A stretch of DNA of 64,000 nt from Mytilus californianus (lineage: Eukaryota; Mollusca; Bivalvia; Mytilida; Mytilidae). Positions 35,855 to 49,172 of the stretch are shown here, piece after piece (the first letter of the stretch is position 1; each line of letters opens with the position of its first letter). Location: positions 140,355,635 to 140,419,634 of the forward strand of contig NW_026262668.1 of NCBI RefSeq assembly GCF_021869535.1, given 5' to 3'. The notes beneath the pieces were generated by a model, which saw only the letters and a program-made list of their open reading frames with translations, was not told where the DNA came from and did not search any database. The position numbers were made by a program, and so were the translations under genes.

Positions 35855-36030
35855 TGGTCGCCTATAATATTAGTGCTGATACTTCAAGAACTACGTCAAT
35901 ACCAAGTAAACCTAGTCGAGTTCACCTTTCTTCCAACAATGAAGACTTTGGAAGCGATAACCTCGTAGGGAAAACTATACAAGTCGGAAAAGGGCCAGGA
36001 TCATGTGTGGAATATTATGCTATTGTGCAA
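35855..36030 (+). CDS. Integrin alpha exon: thigh domain
   Basis: 176 bp, phase 1 in and phase 0 out; T-rich acceptor ending TTTTAG, donor GTAAGT. Encodes MVAYNISADTSRTTSIPSKP, SRVHLSSNNEDFGSDNLVGK and TIQVGKGPGSCVEYYAIVQ. The YxLxxD..R, RV-L and C-x-E-Y-Y/V pattern is that of the thigh Ig-like domain. Phase and content continue directly from the exon at 29834. Confidence 0.9.
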
Positions 36031-36239
36031 GTAAGTATAATAGAAAGAATAATGCCGTTTTTATCCAAATAAGAACAATATTTATGGTACTATAATCATT
36101 GAACAAGTAAGAAATATACGTTTGAAAAATTTTTTTTTGGAAATTATGTGCGTTCTAGGATATACAAAAGTAATCGTCATACCTGCAGTATATTTCTATG
36201 ATATCGTACAAGTACTGTAATGTGTAACCAGTAAGGCGT

Positions 36240-39200
36240 TAATACCTTAAACGAACATTCCAACATATACAATCTGTATTAACAGCATATGCAATCTGTA
36301 TCAGCAATTTAACATATATAATCTGTATTAACAATTTAACATAAACAACCTGTATTAACAACATATGGAATCTGTATCAGCAATTTAACATATACAATCT
36401 GTATTAACAATTTAACATAAACAACCTGTATTAACAACATATGGAATCTGTATCAGCAAATTAACATATACAATCTGTATTAACAATTTAACATATACAA
36501 TCTGTATTAACAATTTAACAAATACAATCTGTATTAACAATTTAACATATACAATCTGTATAAACAATTCAAAGTATACAATCTGTATTAACAATTTAAC
36601 ATAAACAATCTGTATTAACAATTTAACATAAACAATCTGTATTAACAATTCAAAGTATACAATCTGTATTAACAATTTAACATATACAATCTGTATTAAC
36701 AATTTAACATATACAATCTGTATTAACAATTTAACATATACAATCTGTATAAACAATTCAAAGTATACAATCTGTATTAACAATTTAACATAAACAATCT
36801 GTATTAACAATTTAACATAAACAATCTGTATTAACAATTCAAAGTATACAATCTGTATTAACAATTTAACATATACAATCTGTATTAACAATTTAACATA
36901 TACAATCTGTATCAGCAATTTAACATAATCAATCTGTATCAGCAATTTAACATATACAACCTGTATTAACAATTTAACATATACAACCTGTATTAACAAT
37001 TTAACTTATACAATCTGTATTAACAATTTAACATATACAATCTGTACTAACAATTTAACATATACAATCTGTATCAACAATCTGTATATATAATCAGTAT
37101 TAACAACATATACAATCTGTATTAACAACATATACAATCTGTATAAACAACATATACAATCTGTATTAACAACATATACAATCTGTGTAAACAACATATA
37201 CAATCTGTACTAACAATATATACAATCTGTATCAGCAATTTAACATAAACAATCTGTATTAACAATTCCAAGTATACAATTTGTATTAACAATTTAACAT
37301 ATACAATCTATGTACTAACAATTTAACATATACAATCTGTATTAACAATTTAACATATACAATCTGTATTAACAATTCAAAGTATACAATCTGTTTTTTA
37401 CAATTTAACATATACAATCTATGTACTAACAATTTAACATATACAATCTGTATTAAAAATTTAACATATACAATCTGTATTAACAATTCAAAGTATACAA
37501 TCTGTTTTTTACAATTTAACATATACAATCTTTATTAACAATTTAACATATACAATCTGTATTAACAATTTAACATATACAATCTGTATTATCAATTTAA
37601 AGTATACAATCTGTATTAACAATTTAACATAAACAATCTGTATTAACAATTCAAAGTATACAATCTGTATTAACAATTTAACATATACAATCTGTATTAA
37701 CAATTTAACATATACAATCTGTATTTACAATTTAACATAACCAATGTGTATCAGCAATTTAACATATACAATCTGTATTAACAATTCAACATATACAATC
37801 TGTATTAACAATTTAACATATACAATCTGTATTAACAATTTAACATATACAAACTGTATTAACAGCATATACAGTCTGTGTTAACAACATATACAATCTG
37901 TATCAGCAATTTAACATATACAATCTGTATCAGCAATTTAACATATACAATCTGTATTAACAATTTAACATATACAACCTGTATTTACAACAAATGCAAT
38001 CTGTATCAGCAATTTAACATATGCAATCTGTATTAACAACATATATAATCTGTATCAGCAATTTAACATATACAATCTGTATCAGCAATTTAACATATAC
38101 AATCTGTATTAACAATTTAACATAAACAACCTGTATTAACAACATATGGAATCTGTATCAGCAATTTAACATATACAATCTGTATTAACAATTTAACATA
38201 AACAACCTGTATTAACAACATATGGAATCTGTATCAGCAAATTAACATATACAATCTGTATTAACAATTTAACATATACAATCTGTATTAACAATTTAAC
38301 AAATACAATCTGTATTAACAATTTAACATATACAATCTGTATAAACAATTCAAAGTATGCAATCTGTATTAACAATTTAACATAAACAATCTGTATTAAC
38401 AATTTAACATAAACAATCTGTATTAACAATTCAAAGTATACAATCTGTATTAACAATTTAACATATACAATCTGTATTAACAATTTAACATATACAATCT
38501 GTATTAACAATTTAACATATACAATCTGTATTAACAATTTAACATATACAATCTGTATAAACAATTCAAAGTATACAATCTGTATTAACAATTTAACATA
38601 AACAATTTGTATTAACAATTTAACATAAACAATCTGTATTAACAATTCAAAGTATACAATCTGTATTAACAATTTAACATATACAATCTGTATTAACAAT
38701 TTAACATATACAATCTGTATCAGCAATTTAACATATACAATTTGTATTAACAACATATGCAATCTGTATTAACAACATATACAATCTGTATCAGCAATTT
38801 AACATAAACAATCTGTATCAGCAATTTAACATATACAACCTGTATTAACAATTTAACATATACAACCTGTATTAACAATTTAACTTATACAATCTGTATT
38901 AACAATTTAACATATACAATCTGTACTAACAATTTAACATATACAATCTGTATCAACAATCTGTATATATAATCTGTATTAACAACATATACAATCTGTA
39001 TAAACAACATATACAATCTGTATTAACAACATATACAATCTGTGTAAACAACATATACAATCTGTATTAACAATATATACAATCTGTATCAGCAATTTAA
39101 CATAAACAATCTGTATTAACAATTCAAAGTATACAATTTGTATTAACAATTTAACATATACAATCTATGTACTAACAATTTAACATATACAATCTGTATT

Positions 39201-41420
39201 AACAATTTAACATATACAATCTGTATTAACAATTCAAAGTATACAATCTGTTTTTTACAATTTAACATATACAATCTATGTACTAACAGTTTAACATATA
39301 CAATCTGTATTAAAAATTTAACATATACAATCTGTATTAACAATTCAAAGTATACAATCTGTTTTTTACAATTTAACATATACAATCTTTATTAACAATT
39401 TAACATATACAATCTGTATTAACAATTTAACATATACAATCTGTATTAACAATTTAAAGTATACAATCTGTATTAACAATTTAACATAAACAATCTGTAT
39501 TAACAATTCAAAGTATACAATCTGTATTAACAATTTAACATATACAATCTGTATTAACAATTTAACATATACAATCTGTATTTACAATTTAACATATACA
39601 ATGTGTATCAGCAATTTAACATATACAATCTGTATTAACAATTCAACATATACAATCTGTATTAACAATTTAACATATACAATCTGTATTAACAATTTAA
39701 CATATACAAACTGTATTAACAGCATATACAGTCTGTGTTAACAACATATACAATCTGTATCAGCAATTTAACATATACAATCTGTATCAGCAATTTAACA
39801 TATACAATCTGTATTAACAATTTAACATATACAACCTGTATTTACAACAAATGCAATCTGTATCAGCAATTTAACATATGCAATCTGTATTAACAACATA
39901 TATAATCTGTATCAGCAATTTAACATATACAATCTGTATCAGCAATTTAACATATACAATCTGTATTTACAATTAAACATATACAACCTGTATTAACAAC
40001 ATATGCAATCTGTATCAGCAATTTAACATATACAACCTGTATTAACAATTTAACTTATACAATCTGTATTAACAACATATGCAATCTGTATCAGCAATTA
40101 AACATATACAATCTGTATTAACAATTCAACATTTACAATCTGTATTAACAATTTAACATATACATTCTGTATTAAAAATTTAACATATACAAACTGTATT
40201 AACAGCATATACAGTCTGTGTTAACAACATATACAATCTGTATCAGCAATTTAACATAAACAATCTGTATTAACAATTCAAAGTATACAATCTGTATTAA
40301 CAATTTAACATATACAATCTGTATTAACAATTTAACATATATAATCTGTATAAACAATTTAACATATATATAATCTGTATCAGCAATTAAACATATACAA
40401 TCTGTATTAACAATTTAACAATGTGTATTAACAATTTAACATATACAATCTGTATTAACAATTTAACATATACAATCTGTATCAGCAATTAAACATATAC
40501 AATCTGTATTAACAATTTAACATATACAATCTGTATCAGCAATTAAACATATACCATCTGTATTAACAAATCAACATATACAATCTGTATTAACAATTTA
40601 ACATATACATTCTGTATTAACAATTTAACATATACAGTCTCTATTAACAATTTAACATATACAATCTGTATCAGCAATTTAACAAATACAATCTGTATTA
40701 ACAATTTAACATATACACTCTGTATTAACAATTTAACATATACAATCTGTATTAACAATTTATCATATATACAATCTGTATCAGCAATTTAACATATACA
40801 ATCTGTATTAACAATTTATCATATACAATCTGTATTAACAATTTAACATATACATTCTGTATTAACAACATATACAATCTGTATTAGCAATTTAACATAT
40901 ACAACCTGTATTAACAATTTAACATATACATTCTGTATATATAATCTGTATTAACAACATATACAATCTGTATTAACAATTTAACAATGTGTATTAACAA
41001 TTTAACATATACAATCTGTATCAACAATTTAACATATACAATCTGTATCAGCAATTAAACATATACAATCTGTATTAACAATTTATCATATAATCTGTAT
41101 TAACAATTTAACATATACATTCTGCATTAACAACATATACAATCTGTATTAGCAATTTAACATATACAACCTGTATTAACAATTTAACATATACATTCTG
41201 TATATATAATCTGTACTAACAACATATACAATCTGTATTAACAATTTAACAATGTGTATTAACAATTTAACATATACAATCTGTATTAACAATTTAACAT
41301 ATACAATCTGTATCAGCAATTAAACATATATAATCTGTATTAACAATTTAACATATACAATCTGTATTAACAGGCAGTTGATAGGAACATTTAACATATA
41401 CAATCTGTACTACCATACAA
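36240..41420 (-). repeat. 27-bp minisatellite, about 5.2 kb
   Basis: Roughly 180 units of ACAATCTGTATTAACAATTT plus AACATAT, with variants AACATAAAC, TTCAAAGTAT, TATCAGCAATTT. A block of about 1.8 kb is duplicated in tandem: marker ATGGAATCTG at 36441 recurs at 38222, and AATCTATGTACTAAC at 37305 recurs at 39162. Since 27 bp is nine codons, the - strand is open for up to 195 residues of LIQIVYVKL repeats; this is a product of period, not evidence of a protein. Confidence 0.93.
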
Positions 41421-41433
41421 TCTATGTTAACAG

Positions 41434-41568
41434 GCAGTTGATAGGAAATTCTTTGCATCACTTGAGGAGAAATTGGAAATTGAAACGACATATGGACTGA
41501 GTGAAACACCAATAATAGGAGAAGTACAACCTATATTGGATAATGTTCCCTCAAGAAACAGTAATTCG
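41434..41568 (+). CDS. Integrin alpha exon: thigh domain, last part
   Basis: 45 codons, phase 0 at both ends; acceptor TTAACAG, donor GTATGT. Encodes AVDRKFFASLEEKLEIETTY, GLSETPIIGEVQPILDNVPS, RNSNS. The thigh-like LxxKLEIE strand and proline turn fit between the exons at 35855 and 43487. The acceptor lies directly at the end of the 27-bp satellite, with almost no pyrimidine tract. A copy of the first 17 bp of the acceptor and exon (CAGGCAGTTGATAGGAA) lies 60 bp upstream, at 41371, inside the satellite. Confidence 0.85.
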
Positions 41569-42299
41569 GTATGTATCTACAATACTTACTTACGAAGAGC
41601 TATTTATAGAAACGTAACGTGTTATATGAACGTGATCTTGGAGGACGTTTAAACCTAATGAAATAAAACTGTTTATAATCAGAAAATCCATATAACCCAT
41701 AACCATCAAGACCTAACTTAGCCAATCATAACATAGATATTCATACTTATTATAAATCAGAAAATGAATAATAAAAGATGTCGAAAAAACTAAATGGGTA
41801 TCAAGATTAGGAGTCAAAATAAGAAAGCAGGTATGTTATTCCTTGAGAAAGTAATTTATATTTTTAAGATGAATTTAGGATAATCTGAAACCACTAAATA
41901 TGACAATTTTTTAATCAATACATTGTAAAATACTTGATAATTAGAGATCAAACACACACACTTTATTTACAAAAATAAAGATTTTAAGGGAAAGAAAATC
42001 GTAAAATGATAAAATAATTCAGTTTGGATGTTCAACTGGATTAAAAGAAATATCTATATATTGATGATTTAATTGATGAAAAGTGTCAAATCAATAAAAT
42101 CAAAATACTGCAACAGTTATAAATACCCCAAAAAAATAAGTTAAACTCGGTTTAAACCCTTATAACTATTTTTGAAATCTATGAGAATGAATAAAACAAT
42201 CCAGTTATCAGATTTTTATCATGAATAAACAAATAACCATAGCACTGGAATAATGAAATGGCAAAGATAATCAGAACTGTTCTAGGATAAAACTGTAAC
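41569..42299. other. Unannotated intron
   Basis: Very AT-rich; nothing recognised. Confidence 0.5.
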
Positions 42300-42800
42300 A
42301 ATCATCAATTCTAGGGTAGGTATGTCAAGATCGGATGATAGAACTGTGGGAATGTCAAAATCAATTCTAGGGTAAAACTGTGGGAATGTCAAAATCAATT
42401 CTAGGATAGATCTGTGGGAATCATTTCTAGGGTGGGAATGTCAAAATCAATTCTAGGATAGAACTGTGGGAATCAATTCTAGGGTGGGAATGTCAAAATC
42501 AATTTTAGGGTAGAACTGTGGGAATCGATATTAGGGAGAGATTGACAAAGTCAAGTCTAGGATAAACTGTAATAATCATTTCTAGGTAGGGAATGTCAAA
42601 ATCAATTTATTGATAGAACTATGGGAATCAATTCTAGGGGGGAATGTCATAATCAATTCTAGGATAGAGCTGTGGGAATCAATTCTAGGGTGGGAATGTC
42701 AAAATCAATTCTAGTATAGAACTGTGGAAATCAATTCTAGAGTGGGAATGTCAAGATCAGTTCTAGGATAGAGCTGTGGGAACCAGGTCTAGGGTAGATT
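42300..42800 (+). repeat. About 52-bp minisatellite
   Basis: About nine irregular units of GGAATCAATTCTAGGGTGGG, AATGTCAAAATCAATTCTAG, GATAGAACTGTG. The two halves each contain TCAATTCTAGG, suggesting an older 26-bp origin. Confidence 0.85.
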
Positions 42801-43486
42801 AAAGCGACATCAGTTTAATGATCTTGTAAATCGATTTGGAAGAGACAAACCAAGGTGACAAACAAAAACTAAGGGAATTGCATGAACTTCAAAAGGAGAG
42901 GACCGGATACTCCGACCAGGTAAGCGTCTGTTGCTATGCAGGCGTCACCTGCCATGCGGATTACATCGTTTTTTTGTTTATAAATGTTTCCTTATTGTAA
43001 TTAAAAATAGATTCTGCATATCTGTTCATTTAAACCGTAATTATCAACATATTAGGCGGTAAGTTATTCAATACTTTAGAGAACAAATGATTTTTTTTCA
43101 GTTTACTAGTAGATGACAATTATAAAGTAGTAAAACTAATAACGGTCTTGAATATTTGTTTTCTTTTTGTTATTTATTCGTGTTTATATAGATCTTGCTG
43201 TATACCTGTACACTCATCACCAAATGGATTCAAATTTAAGGTTGCATGCATAATTACACTTTAGGAGGTCAAATTATTGTCTTACAGGTCATTAAAAAGT
43301 CAGCAATGTTTTTGTGAAAAAATTGAATAATTCAGACTAATAGCAAATTATGATTTAGTATTCCGATGTTTTAAATGTTGGAAACCAGAAAAAACATACT
43401 TTAAATATCCCAACTAATATTGTCAAAATAAAAAAAAAATAAAAAAACGGCCATTTTAAATTTTAAAAAACGCAAATTTCTTTCAG
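42801..43486. other. Intron with a short dispersed repeat
   Basis: 42832-42900 (GACAAACAAAAACTAAGGGA, CTTCAAAAGGA) is similar to 53670-53740. The remainder is unannotated and ends in TTTCTTTCAG. Confidence 0.5.
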
Positions 43487-43986
43487 GCGAATTTTTCTAC
43501 TGGTTGTAATGGAACATGCAACCCTGACTTGCATATTGAAGCCACATTAAATCCAATAGAAATTGTCGTAGGAGTGACTTCGGAAGTAGTGCTTACTGTA
43601 AAAGTCACTAATACAGGAGACCAGTCACATGGAACACAGATAAATATTGACATATCTAACAATACCAGATATATCGGATTCAGTCAGCCGACAAATGAAG
43701 TTACAGAGCCTGTTGACTGCAGAAACATTGTTGAAGAAAACAATGACACACATGTTCAGTGTGATCTCAGAAATACATTATTTCAGCAGCAGCACTCAAA
43801 GTTTAGTGTACGTTTCAGTGTGTCTCGTTATTTGTTGATTAAAGAGAATCAAAATCTTGGTAATTTTGAACAAAATATAATCTTTATAACAATGGCAGAA
43901 ACAACTAGTCCAGATATGGATATGTCTGATAATCTGCGGAAACTGATAGCATCTGTGAAGTTACATGCTCATGTAGAACTGACTGG
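43487..43986 (+). CDS. Integrin alpha exon: calf-1 and start of calf-2
   Basis: 500 bp, the longest exon; phase 0 in, phase 2 out; acceptor TTTCTTTCAG, donor GTAAGT. Encodes ANFSTGCNGTCNPDLHIEAT, matching the calf-1 entry CxxxxxCxPDL; then LTVKVTNTGDQSHGTQINID (calf-type NxG strand); CRNIVEENNDTHVQCDL (conserved cysteine pair); and KLIASVKLHAHVELTG at the end. Sequons NFS, NGT, NNT and NDT are visible. Frame starts at GCG of 43487, not at an ATG. Confidence 0.94.
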
Positions 43987-44739
43987 GTAAGTGTGAAAGT
44001 TTTATTTCTAGATTATAAAGGTAGAAGGTAAAATAACAAAAATACTAACTAGATTATAAAGGTAGAAAGTAAAATAACAGAAATACTAACTCACAGGAAA
44101 ATTCAAAACGGAAAGGTAGAACACTGGTGTTTAACAGACATTATATGAAATAAGAAGATGTAGTGTGATTGCCATTGAGACAACTTTCAATGGACAATGA
44201 AATAAATGATAGTAGTGCTAGTTCCAACGAAACCGATATTGTATGAAAACACGTACATAAAACGCCACAAGAAGACAAAATATGAAACAGTTCGACAGAA
44301 AATTCTCACTGGCCTGATTTATTCAAGTTACTGATGGATGCACATATAGACCATGCTAGCAAAAGGGTAGAGTGGGAGGCAGATATATAAGCATGGATGT
44401 AATACAAACTTTAGCTTTATAGGCCTGTACATCTTCAGAACTGTTACTGAGAATTCGTTAGAATTAGTGGGATACTTGTTTTTGGTGTTATCTTGGGCAT
44501 ACACCGCGAATTTAAATAGTAAACGAAATGATCTTGGCTTATTTGTTGAATTTGTCGAAATCACAAATACACCCTTTTTTCGAAAATATGTTATTTTGTT
44601 GGTATTTAACAAGTTTGTGAATGAATAAAGAAACGTCAAAACATAAAATAATTCACCAAAAGTCCTAAGAGCTCCCATACTGTCATGACTTATACGTATT
44701 TTGTAGTCAAATACACTGATATATAATTCTTTTTATTAG
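43987..44739. other. Intron with small repeat fragments
   Basis: 44020-44100 holds two copies of a 45-bp unit with GGTAAAATAACAAAAATACT; 44145-44185 resembles the end of the foldback family at 52979 (AGAAGATGTAGTGTGATTGC). Otherwise unannotated. Confidence 0.5.
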
Positions 44740-44917
44740 GATATCAAAACCGGATCAGTTAACTATCTCGGAGAGGAAGAACAATGTTCTTAAGTTTATT
44801 CATACTTACGAAATAAAGAACAGAGGTCCAAGTCCGTTGTATAATGGATCTATAGAAATCTGTCTGCCAGTCATATCAGATACAGGAAAAAATATGATGG
44901 CAAGAGGGACAATACAG
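44740..44917 (+). CDS. Integrin alpha exon: calf-2, first part
   Basis: 178 bp, phase 2 in and phase 0 out; acceptor TTTTTATTAG, donor GTAATT. With the split GG it encodes GISKPDQLTISERKNNVLKF, IHTYEIKNRGPSPLYNGSIE, ICLPVISDTGKNMMARGTIQ. The HxYEIxNxGPS word is a hallmark of the calf domains. Sequon NGS. Its last 100 bp with donor founded the repeated copies in the next intron. Confidence 0.93.
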
Positions 44918-45545
44918 GTAATTCCAGAGGTCTGAATCCCCTGTATAATGGATCTATAGAAATCTGTCTGCCAGTCATATCAAATACAGGAAAAAATATG
45001 ATGGTAAGAGGGACAATACTGGTAATTCCAAAGGTCTGAATCCCCTGTATAATGGATCTATAAAAATCTGTCTACTTGTCATATCAGATATAGGAAAAAG
45101 TATGATGGCAAGAGGGACAATACAAGTAATTCCAGAGGTCTGAATCCCCTGTATAATGGATCTATAGAAAAGTCTACCTGTCATATCAGATGTTAGAAAA
45201 AGCAAGATGACAAGAGGGACAATACAGGTAATTCCAGAAGTCTGAATCCCCTGTACAATTGATCTATAGAAATCTGTCTGTCTGTCATATCAGATGTAAG
45301 TAAAAGTATGATGACAAGAGGGACAATACAGTTATTTCCAGAGATCTGAATCCCCTGTATAATGGAGTTATAGAAATCTGTCTACCTGTCATATCATATG
45401 AAAGAAAAAGCATGGTGAAAAGAGGGACAATACAGGTTATTCCAGAGGTCTGAATCCCCTGTACAATGGATCTATAGAAATCTGTCTACCTGTCATATCA
45501 GATGTAAGAAAAAGCAAGATGACAAGAGGGACAATACTGTTAGTT

Positions 45546-46115
45546 ACATGGTGTGTTAGTTACCTAATACGATATATATAGGGTCAGTAAATTCCATATG
45601 GGGTGAGAGCGACCTAATACGATATATATTGGGTCTGTAATTTCCATATGGGGTGAGAGCGAAGCTCGAATCCCCATATGGAATTTACAGACCCTATATA
45701 TATCGTATTATGTCACTAGCACACCGTGTAACGAATTTATCTTACCGACTATCATCACATGTGGTATTTATACTAGCGGCCTATCAAAGTGATTAAGTCT
45801 TCAATACTTAGTATTAAGAACCTACTTCCATTTGTCTATACAAAAAACAAATGCCAACAATAACAACTTGTTAGCTTTAAATTTGCTTTATGAATTTATT
45901 TCAATCGTTCATTATCAATTTCATCGTCTGTTGACACCTTTCAGATTTCTTTTTTGTTTTGAAAGGGAAGTAACTCCTTACTAACCCCATATGGTAACTA
46001 ACCCTATATGGTAACTAACCCTATATTTTTTAGGACAGCCTATATCAAATATATTTAGTCACCACGTGTAGTCCTTTAACCAATCATATCCCCATAAAGT
46101 CTATAGGAGGTAAGA
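45546..46115. mobile_element. TIR element family copy (related to 19919-20907)
   Basis: Carries ACCTAATACGATATATA, GGGTCAGTAAATTCCATATG, an internal palindrome at 45600-45720, and the inner segment TAACGAATTTATCTTACCGAC. Right end truncated near TAGGAGGTAAGATAAA. Inserted in the exon-derived array. Confidence 0.75.
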
Positions 46116-46581
46116 TAAAGGTAATTGCAGAGGTCTGAATTCCCTGTACAATGGATCTATAGAAATCTGTCTACCAGTCATATCAGAAACAGGAAAAAAT
46201 ATGATGGCAAGAGGTACAATACAGGTATTTCCAGAGGTCTGAATCCCCTGTTTATTGGATATATAAAAATATGTCTACCTGTCATATCAGATATAGGGAA
46301 AAGTATGATGACAAACGGACAATACAGGTAATTCCAGAGGTCTGCGGCTCTTTTCACAAAAAATATTAAGAGTAAAAATACTCGTAAGCCATACACATTT
46401 CAGTATTACTTACGATCAATTTTCATCGTAAGATTTTTTGTGAAAAGAGTTGCAGAATCCCCTGTAAAATGGACCTATAAAAATATGTCTGTCTGTCATA
46501 TTAGATATAGGGAAAAATATGATGCCAAACGGACAATACATGTATTTCCATAGGTTCGAGTTCGTAGTATAGTGGATCTTA

Positions 46582-46815
46582 AAAGAGAGGCAAAAGATAC
46601 CAAAGGGACTTTTTAACATATAAGTCGAAAATGAACTAACAACGCCATGGCAAAGAAAGAAAAAGACCAAAAGTCAAACAACAGTATAAAAAACACAACA
46701 TAGAAAACTAAAGACTATGGAACACGAACCCTACAAAAAACCGGGGTGATCTCAGGTGTTCCGGGCGAGTAATTAGATTCTACTCCACATGTTGCACCCG
46801 TGGATTTGCTCATGT
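46582..46815 (-). repeat. Dispersed repeat family B, - copy
   Basis: Contains GATACCAAAGGGAC, AACACGAACCC and GGTGATCTCAGGTGTTCC, the reverse complement of the landmarks at 24405. Confidence 0.7.
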
Positions 46816-47634
46816 AACTGTCATATTAGATATTGGAAAAAAAGTTTGATGATAAGAGTGACAATTAGGTAAGTCCAGAGGTCCAGTTCCCGGTATAATG
46901 GCTCATTAAAAATCTGTATACCTGTCATATCAAATATCGGGAAAATATGATGACAAGAAAGTTGACAAAGGTTTACGTATGATGTAAAGAACAGAGGTCC
47001 AAGTCCGCTGTATAATTGATTTATAGAAATCAGTTTCACCATCATATCAGATATAGGGAAAACATGGTGTCAATAGGGCAAATAAAGGTAAGCCCAGAAT
47101 TCCAATTTCCATGTATAATGGATTTATAGAAATCTGTCTTCCTGTCATATCAGATACAGGTAAGTCCAATTGTCTGACCTCATTTATAACGAATCTCTAG
47201 AAATAAAACCAGTCTTCCTATCATATCAGATATGGGGTATGTTGGCAAGAGGGATAGTACAGGTAATTCATTAGGTCCGAGTCCGCTGTAAAATGGATCC
47301 ATATCATATCAGATATAGTGAAAAACATGATGACGAGAGGGAAAACAAAGGTAGGTCCGAATGTCCGGGTCTCCTGTATAATGGATCTTTAAAAATCTGT
47401 CTCTTCCTTACAAATATAAGAAAAAAAGAATGAAAAGAGGAACAATAAAAGTAAGTCTATTTATCTGATACCGCTGATTAATAAGTCTATTCAGGTATGA
47501 CTTCCTATTATATCAGATATAAGGAAACGTATAATGACAAGAGGAACACCCCAGTGCATGTGTCTCATCAGATTAGGGAGAAGTATGTTCAGAAACGAGA
47601 CAATACATGTGAATCCAGAGTTTTGAGTTCGTTC

Positions 47635-47880
47635 TATATTGTAAAAGAATGGGGAAAGATACCAAAGGGACATTCAAACTCATAAGTTGAAAATAAAATG
47701 ACAACTCCATTGCAAAAAAGAAAAAGACCAAAAAACAAACAACAGTACACAAAACACAACATTTAAAACTAAATACTGAGCAACACGAACCCCACCAAAA
47801 ACCATGGGTGATCTCAGGTGCTCCAGAAGGATATGCAGATCCTGCTCCACATGGAGCACCCGTCGTGTTGCTCATGTAGG
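47635..47880 (-). repeat. Dispersed repeat family B, - copy
   Basis: Well preserved: GATACCAAAGGGACATTC, GGTGATCTCAGGTGCTCC, CCACATGGAGCACCCGTCG. The following CCCGGTGATAAGTCTAATTC also follows the copy at 50895, so it may belong to the element. Confidence 0.75.
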
Positions 47881-48109
47881 TATATACCCGGTGATAAGTC
47901 TAATTCGATAAGTCACATTCGGTGAAAAGAGGACTCGATTCTGGTTACGACAATTGGAACATATGCGTCGTCATTTGTGAACCAGATATTCCATAACGGT
48001 CAACCAACTCGTGATGGCGTCCGTAAAATTAACGAAGTGATGATTTCAACTTAAGATGAATGTAACAACTATTAACAACTTGTTATCCTACTATCTTTCT
48101 GTCTGTTTG

Positions 48110-48480
48110 CTCTATCGGCTTTGGTAGTGTTCGTTTTGCTTAGTCTTTCGTTTTCTATGTAGCATTTTGAAGACTGTTGTTTGTCTTTTTGCAGTCTTTC
48201 GTTTTTTTTACATCTGATGTTTAGATTGTTCCGTCTCTTTTTTTTATTTTCGTTAAGCGAAAACATAAAATTAACATAAAACTTAAAAGAGAAGGAAGAT
48301 ACCAAGGGGCATTCGAAACTGACACTGCCATGGCAAAAGAACGAAAACACACAAAACACCACACAGAAAACTTAAGACTTAGCAACGTGACTCTCACCAA
48401 CATCCGGTGATGATGGCAGGTGTTCCGGAAAGGTAAACAGATCCTGGCCCACCTGTTGCACCCGTCATGTTGCTCATGTT
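48110..48480 (-). repeat. Dispersed repeat family B, rearranged copy
   Basis: The - strand part at 48285-48480 is typical; 48125-48195 carries the same T-rich end in the opposite orientation, giving a head-to-head arrangement. Confidence 0.6.
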
Positions 48481-49128
48481 GAGTAAACTAATCATAACTA
48501 TTGAGTAAAAAGTCGATGGTATAATATGTAAATGTTTATGTATTATGTACCTAGTATGGTTTGTGTTGCTAAATCTTATTCGACTTCTGAATTTTTAGTG
48601 TCAATTTGGTATCTTCAGCTTCTTGTTTTAGTGTTTTATTCAAACGTAATAACACTTTATCTGTTTAATGTCATTGTTCAATTCTTAATTACACGATGAA
48701 TATAAAGAATAGTTTAGTATCTTCATATATCTTAATATTTTAAAGCTTTTTCCGAAACAATAATTTTTAATTCTTTTTAAACTAGTTTGTTTTGGGTTAA
48801 TATTCCTGAGGTCATAGATCAATACTCATTTATCCGTCCATGGTTACATAAATGAGATGTTGACTGGCTGATGTTAAATAGATTGATAAGAGCAATACAA
48901 GCAAGAAGTATACTATTTTATTCAGCACTTCTGTGTTGACATGCATTATCATTGATATGGTCATATTTATAAAATAACTTTTTACACAACTTAGAATTGC
49001 TCGAAATACTAAGGATTGTTTACACCCTTGAATAGATGACCTTAGCTATATTTGGCAAAACCTTTTGAAATTTTGGGTTCTCAATGCTCTTCAATTTCGT
49101 ACTTTATTTGATATATCAACTTTTTTTA
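48481..49128. other. Unannotated intron
   Basis: AT-rich; no exon recognised. The last 60 bp (CAATGCTCTTCAATTTCGTA) belong to the dispersed repeat that carries the hammerhead relic at 49129. Confidence 0.45.
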
Positions 49129-49172
49129 CTTACACTGATGAGTCTTTTGTTTACGAAACGCGCATTTGGATT
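49129..49172 (+). ncRNA. Partly degenerate hammerhead ribozyme
   Basis: Cores are intact: CTGATGA at 49135-49141 and GAAA at 49155-49158. Stem II (GTCTTTTGTTTAC) keeps only two or three pairs and stem III (ACGCGCAT) has one mismatch; stem I arms CTTACA and TGGATT pair weakly. The layout is the same 44 nt (6-7-13-4-7-1-6) as the 540-bp unit's ribozyme but from a different repeat family. Weak or no activity expected. Confidence 0.65.

Larger units (their letters stand above)
44918..47530 (+). repeat. 104-bp array of calf-2 exon ends with donors, broken by insertions
   Basis: Units contain CTGTATAATGGATCTATAGA, AATCTGTCT, CCTGTCATATCAGAT, GGGACAATACAG and the GTAATTCC donor, all from the preceding exon and the first bases of its intron. 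The first five units have a strict 104-bp period (44918, 45022, 45126 ...). After the insertion at 45546-46115 decayed units continue at 46120-46350, 46455-46560 and 46820-47530. The copy at about 46970 also includes the upstream exon word AAAGAACAGAGGTCCAAGTC, so copies of different length were made. Stops and indels rule out coding. Confidence 0.9.

Noticed and set aside
36412..40758. Proteins of LIQIVYVKL nine-residue repeats
   Set aside because: The 27-bp period keeps any open frame open. No start context, no ends, and the array lies in an integrin intron.
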